Assembly: GCF_003646465.1 (NCBI RefSeq)
Contig: NZ_QZEX01000008.1
Coordinates: 62,001-126,000, forward strand
From: Chachezhania antarctica
Lineage (GTDB): Bacteria > Pseudomonadota > Alphaproteobacteria > Rhodobacterales > Rhodobacteraceae
Direction of reading: 5' to 3'
DNA: 64,000 nt
The notes beneath the pieces are model-generated. The model saw only the letters and a program-made list of their open reading frames with translations, searched no databases and was not told the origin of the DNA. How positions within the stretch are numbered: position 1 is the stretch's first letter; each line of letters starts with the position of its first letter. The position numbers and the translations under genes are program-made. This document shows positions 62,346 through 64,000 of the stretch, piece after piece.

Positions 62346-63518
62346 ATGGCGCCATCAGATCGGGAACCGACCCCGCAGTTCTCGCATCCTGTGCGTCAGA
62401 TCCTGACGATGTGCGTCGTGCTGATCCTTGCGGGGTTCGGCGCATTCCTGGCGCTGCCGAAGGTCCTGCCGATCTTCGAGGCCAGCCCGATCCTGAACGG
62501 GATCATCGGCACCGTGTTCTTCGTGGGGGTCTTTGCCTGCTTCTGGCAGGTGATGCAGCTGTTCGGCTCGGTCCGGTGGATCGAGCGTTTCGCCAATGGC
62601 GAGATCAGCGCCGACAACAAGCCGCCAAAGCTTCTGGCCTCGCTCGCGTCGCTGCTGCGGTCGCGCGGGACGCGGATGCAGCTGAACTCGTCGTCGACGC
62701 AAAGCATCCTCGATTCCGTCTCCACCCGCATCGACGAACAGCGCGAGGTCACGCGCTATATCGTCAACCTGCTGATTTTCCTTGGCCTTCTGGGCACGTT
62801 CTTCGGCCTTGCCACGACTGTCCCGGCGGTTGTCGACACGATCCGCAGCCTTGCGCCGCAGGCGGGCGACGAAGGCATCGACGTCTTCAACCGGCTGATG
62901 ACGGGGCTGGAATCGCAGCTGGGCGGCATGGGCGTGGCGTTTGGCTCCTCCCTCCTGGGGCTTGCGGGATCGCTTGTCGTGGGCCTGCTCGAAATCTTCG
63001 CGGGCCACGGCCAGAACCGGTTCTACCGCGAGCTTGAGGACTGGCTGTCCTCGATCACCCGCCTTGGGTTCGCGGCGGGGGAGGATGGCGGCGCCAGCCA
63101 CGATCTGGTGGCGGGCCTTGTCGAACAGATGGCCGACCAGATGGACAACCTGCGGGAGGTCTTCCTTGAAACCGATGCCAGCCGCGCGCAGGTCGATGCC
63201 GGGCTGCAGCAGCTTGTGACGGCGATCACCGAGATGAACGAACGCCAATCCGAGAACCAGACCGTCGTCTCGGCGCTGGAACGGGTGGCCGAAGGCCAGA
63301 CGGAACTGGCCGGGCTGATCCGCGATTACGGCCCCGGTGAAGGGATCGACGCGGAGAGCCGGATGCGGCTGCGCTCGATCGACGTGCAGATGCTGCGCAT
63401 TCTCGAAGAAATCTCCGCCGGCCGGCAGGAAAGCATGGCCGAGATCCGCCGCGATATCGACACGCTGGCCCGCGCGATGGGCCGGACGGGCCGCGGCAAA
63501 CCGGCCGGTACGGAGTAA
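62346..63518 (+). CDS. ExbB/MotA-like proton-channel protein
   Basis: A 390-residue inner-membrane protein. Two N-terminal helices (about 20-40 and 52-70) and a MotA/TolQ/ExbB-type pair (LIFLGLLGTFFGLATTVPAV and GVAFGSSLLGLAGSLVVGLL, about 140-160 and 205-225) surround a cytoplasmic loop. The last 150 residues form a long coiled coil rich in Glu and Arg. Homologues pair with an OmpA/MotB-like protein, and that gene follows after 3 bases. Role in alphaproteobacteria is unknown. Confidence 0.88.
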   Translation: MAPSDREPTPQFSHPVRQILTMCVVLILAGFGAFLALPKVLPIFEASPILNGIIGTVFFVGVFACFWQVMQLFGSVRWIERFANGEISADNKPPKLLASLASLLRSRGTRMQLNSSSTQSILDSVSTRIDEQREVTRYIVNLLIFLGLLGTFFGLATTVPAVVDTIRSLAPQAGDEGIDVFNRLMTGLESQLGGMGVAFGSSLLGLAGSLVVGLLEIFAGHGQNRFYRELEDWLSSITRLGFAAGEDGGASHDLVAGLVEQMADQMDNLREVFLETDASRAQVDAGLQQLVTAITEMNERQSENQTVVSALERVAEGQTELAGLIRDYGPGEGIDAESRMRLRSIDVQMLRILEEISAGRQESMAEIRRDIDTLARAMGRTGRGKPAGTE

Positions 63519-63521
63519 CCG

Positions 63522-64000
63522 ATGGCCCTGTCGCGCCGCAGCGGGAACCGATTTCAGGGATCGATCTGGCCCGGGTTCGTGGACGCGATGACGGGCCTGC
63601 TGCTGGTCCTGATGTTCGTGCTGACGATTTTCATGGTGGTACAGTTCGTGCTGCGGGAAACCATCTCCGGGCAGGAAAGCGAACTGGATGCGCTGGGGTC
63701 CGAGGTGCAGGCACTGGCCAGCGCGCTGGGGCTGGAGGAGCGGCGCAACACCCAGCTGACCGCGCAGATGGGCGAGCTGAGCTCGATGCTCGATGAAACG
63801 CAGGACGAACTGAGCACGGCGCAGGCGCAACTGAACAGCCAGTCGGCCGTGATCGCGTCGCTGACAGCGGAACGGAACCAGCAGGCGCAGGCGCTCGATG
63901 CCGCGCAGATCCGGATCGCCAGTTTCGAAGATCAGGTCGCCACGCTTCTGGCCAATGCCCGCGACGCCGAAACCCAGATCGCCGATCTGGAAACCGACCG
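63522..64000 (+). CDS. MotB/OmpA-like partner, cut by window end
   Basis: The first 159 codons of a protein that continues beyond the window. One helix, FVDAMTGLLLVLMFVLTIFM, holds an Asp typical of MotB/ExbD proton channels, here close to residue 21. It is followed by a coiled coil of more than 100 residues (ELDALGSEVQALASALGLEE). A C-terminal OmpA peptidoglycan-binding domain is expected but not visible. Start ATG 63522 is 3 bases after the upstream stop. Confidence 0.85.
   Translation, partial: MALSRRSGNRFQGSIWPGFVDAMTGLLLVLMFVLTIFMVVQFVLRETISGQESELDALGSEVQALASALGLEERRNTQLTAQMGELSSMLDETQDELSTAQAQLNSQSAVIASLTAERNQQAQALDAAQIRIASFEDQVATLLANARDAETQIADLETD

Noticed and set aside
62346-64000. 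Zorya defence system
   Set aside because: Only MotA/MotB-like genes are visible. The genes that would define Zorya are absent up to the window end, and the neighbours are core genes.
1-64000. CRISPR array or rRNA operon
   Set aside because: No regularly spaced direct repeats and no rRNA sequence were seen; the repeated elements found are irregularly spaced palindromes.

Overview
The window is GC-rich chromosomal DNA from an alphaproteobacterium, most likely a Rhodobacterales (Roseobacter-type) organism. The evidence is gene content and order: rsh-DUF2062-pdxJ-LysE-acpS-lepB-rnc-era-DUF1491, three tandem peptide deformylase genes followed by fmt, cobC-cbiB, DUF2125 and extensin-like proteins, a Hint-domain protein, a SqrR/BigR-like ArsR regulator and a CtrA-type box. 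No database was consulted; family names come from motif recognition.

Layout. Positions 1-6.5 kb carry pyk, a small membrane protein, rpmI-rplT, a PhnB-like protein, a ChaC cyclotransferase, a DUF2165 protein and an orphan Tat-exported peptide-binding protein. 6.8-16.2 kb holds a glutamine amidotransferase, a RidA protein, a secreted cyclase-family protein, the tyrosine-catabolic pair maiA-fahA, a lytic transglycosylase, cbiB-cobC, a stand-alone receiver protein and a glutathionyl-hydroquinone reductase. 16.4-25.2 kb has a MalY-type lyase, def-def-def-fmt, two small membrane proteins, rnhA, a LysE exporter, ispH, a NYN nuclease and folK. 25.4-33.9 kb is a dense forward gene run (rpoZ, rsh, DUF2062, pdxJ, LysE, acpS, lepB, rnc, era, DUF1491) with many 4-base start/stop overlaps.

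At 34.2 kb a tRNA-Thr(TGT) gene is followed by about 8.5 kb of accessory DNA. It contains a decayed phage-type integrase, phage gene fragments, IS21 and IS5 transposase fragments, a MarR/cytochrome b561/DUF3500/EF-hand cassette with two clear operator palindromes, and a 2-oxoglutarate oxygenase-aldolase pair beside a broken LysR gene. From 42.9 kb come a DUF2218 protein, a universal stress protein and a SulP anion transporter. 45.7-53.8 kb is a peptide/nickel-type ABC operon with its own GntR regulator and a fused permease-ATPase, flanked by two putative Ntn-type hydrolases (DUF1028 and a linear amide hydrolase). Then follow the SqrR-like regulator, a Fic protein, a Hint-domain protein, rpsD with a structured leader, hisC-tyrosine dehydrogenase-extensin-like, DUF2125, a second ChaC, and an ExbB/MotB-like pair cut by the window end.

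The most unusual signal is a family of six intergenic double-hairpin repeats (at about 1.75, 2.65, 4.12, 11.3, 21.5 and 25.2 kb). Each lies 4-31 bases from a stop codon. Stem sequences differ between copies while pairing is kept. Other points of note are a third deformylase that has lost its metal-binding Cys and catalytic Glu, the operator pair of the MarR cassette, the three-site operator between the ABC operon and DUF1028, and a three-hairpin rpsD leader with two GCAA tetraloops.
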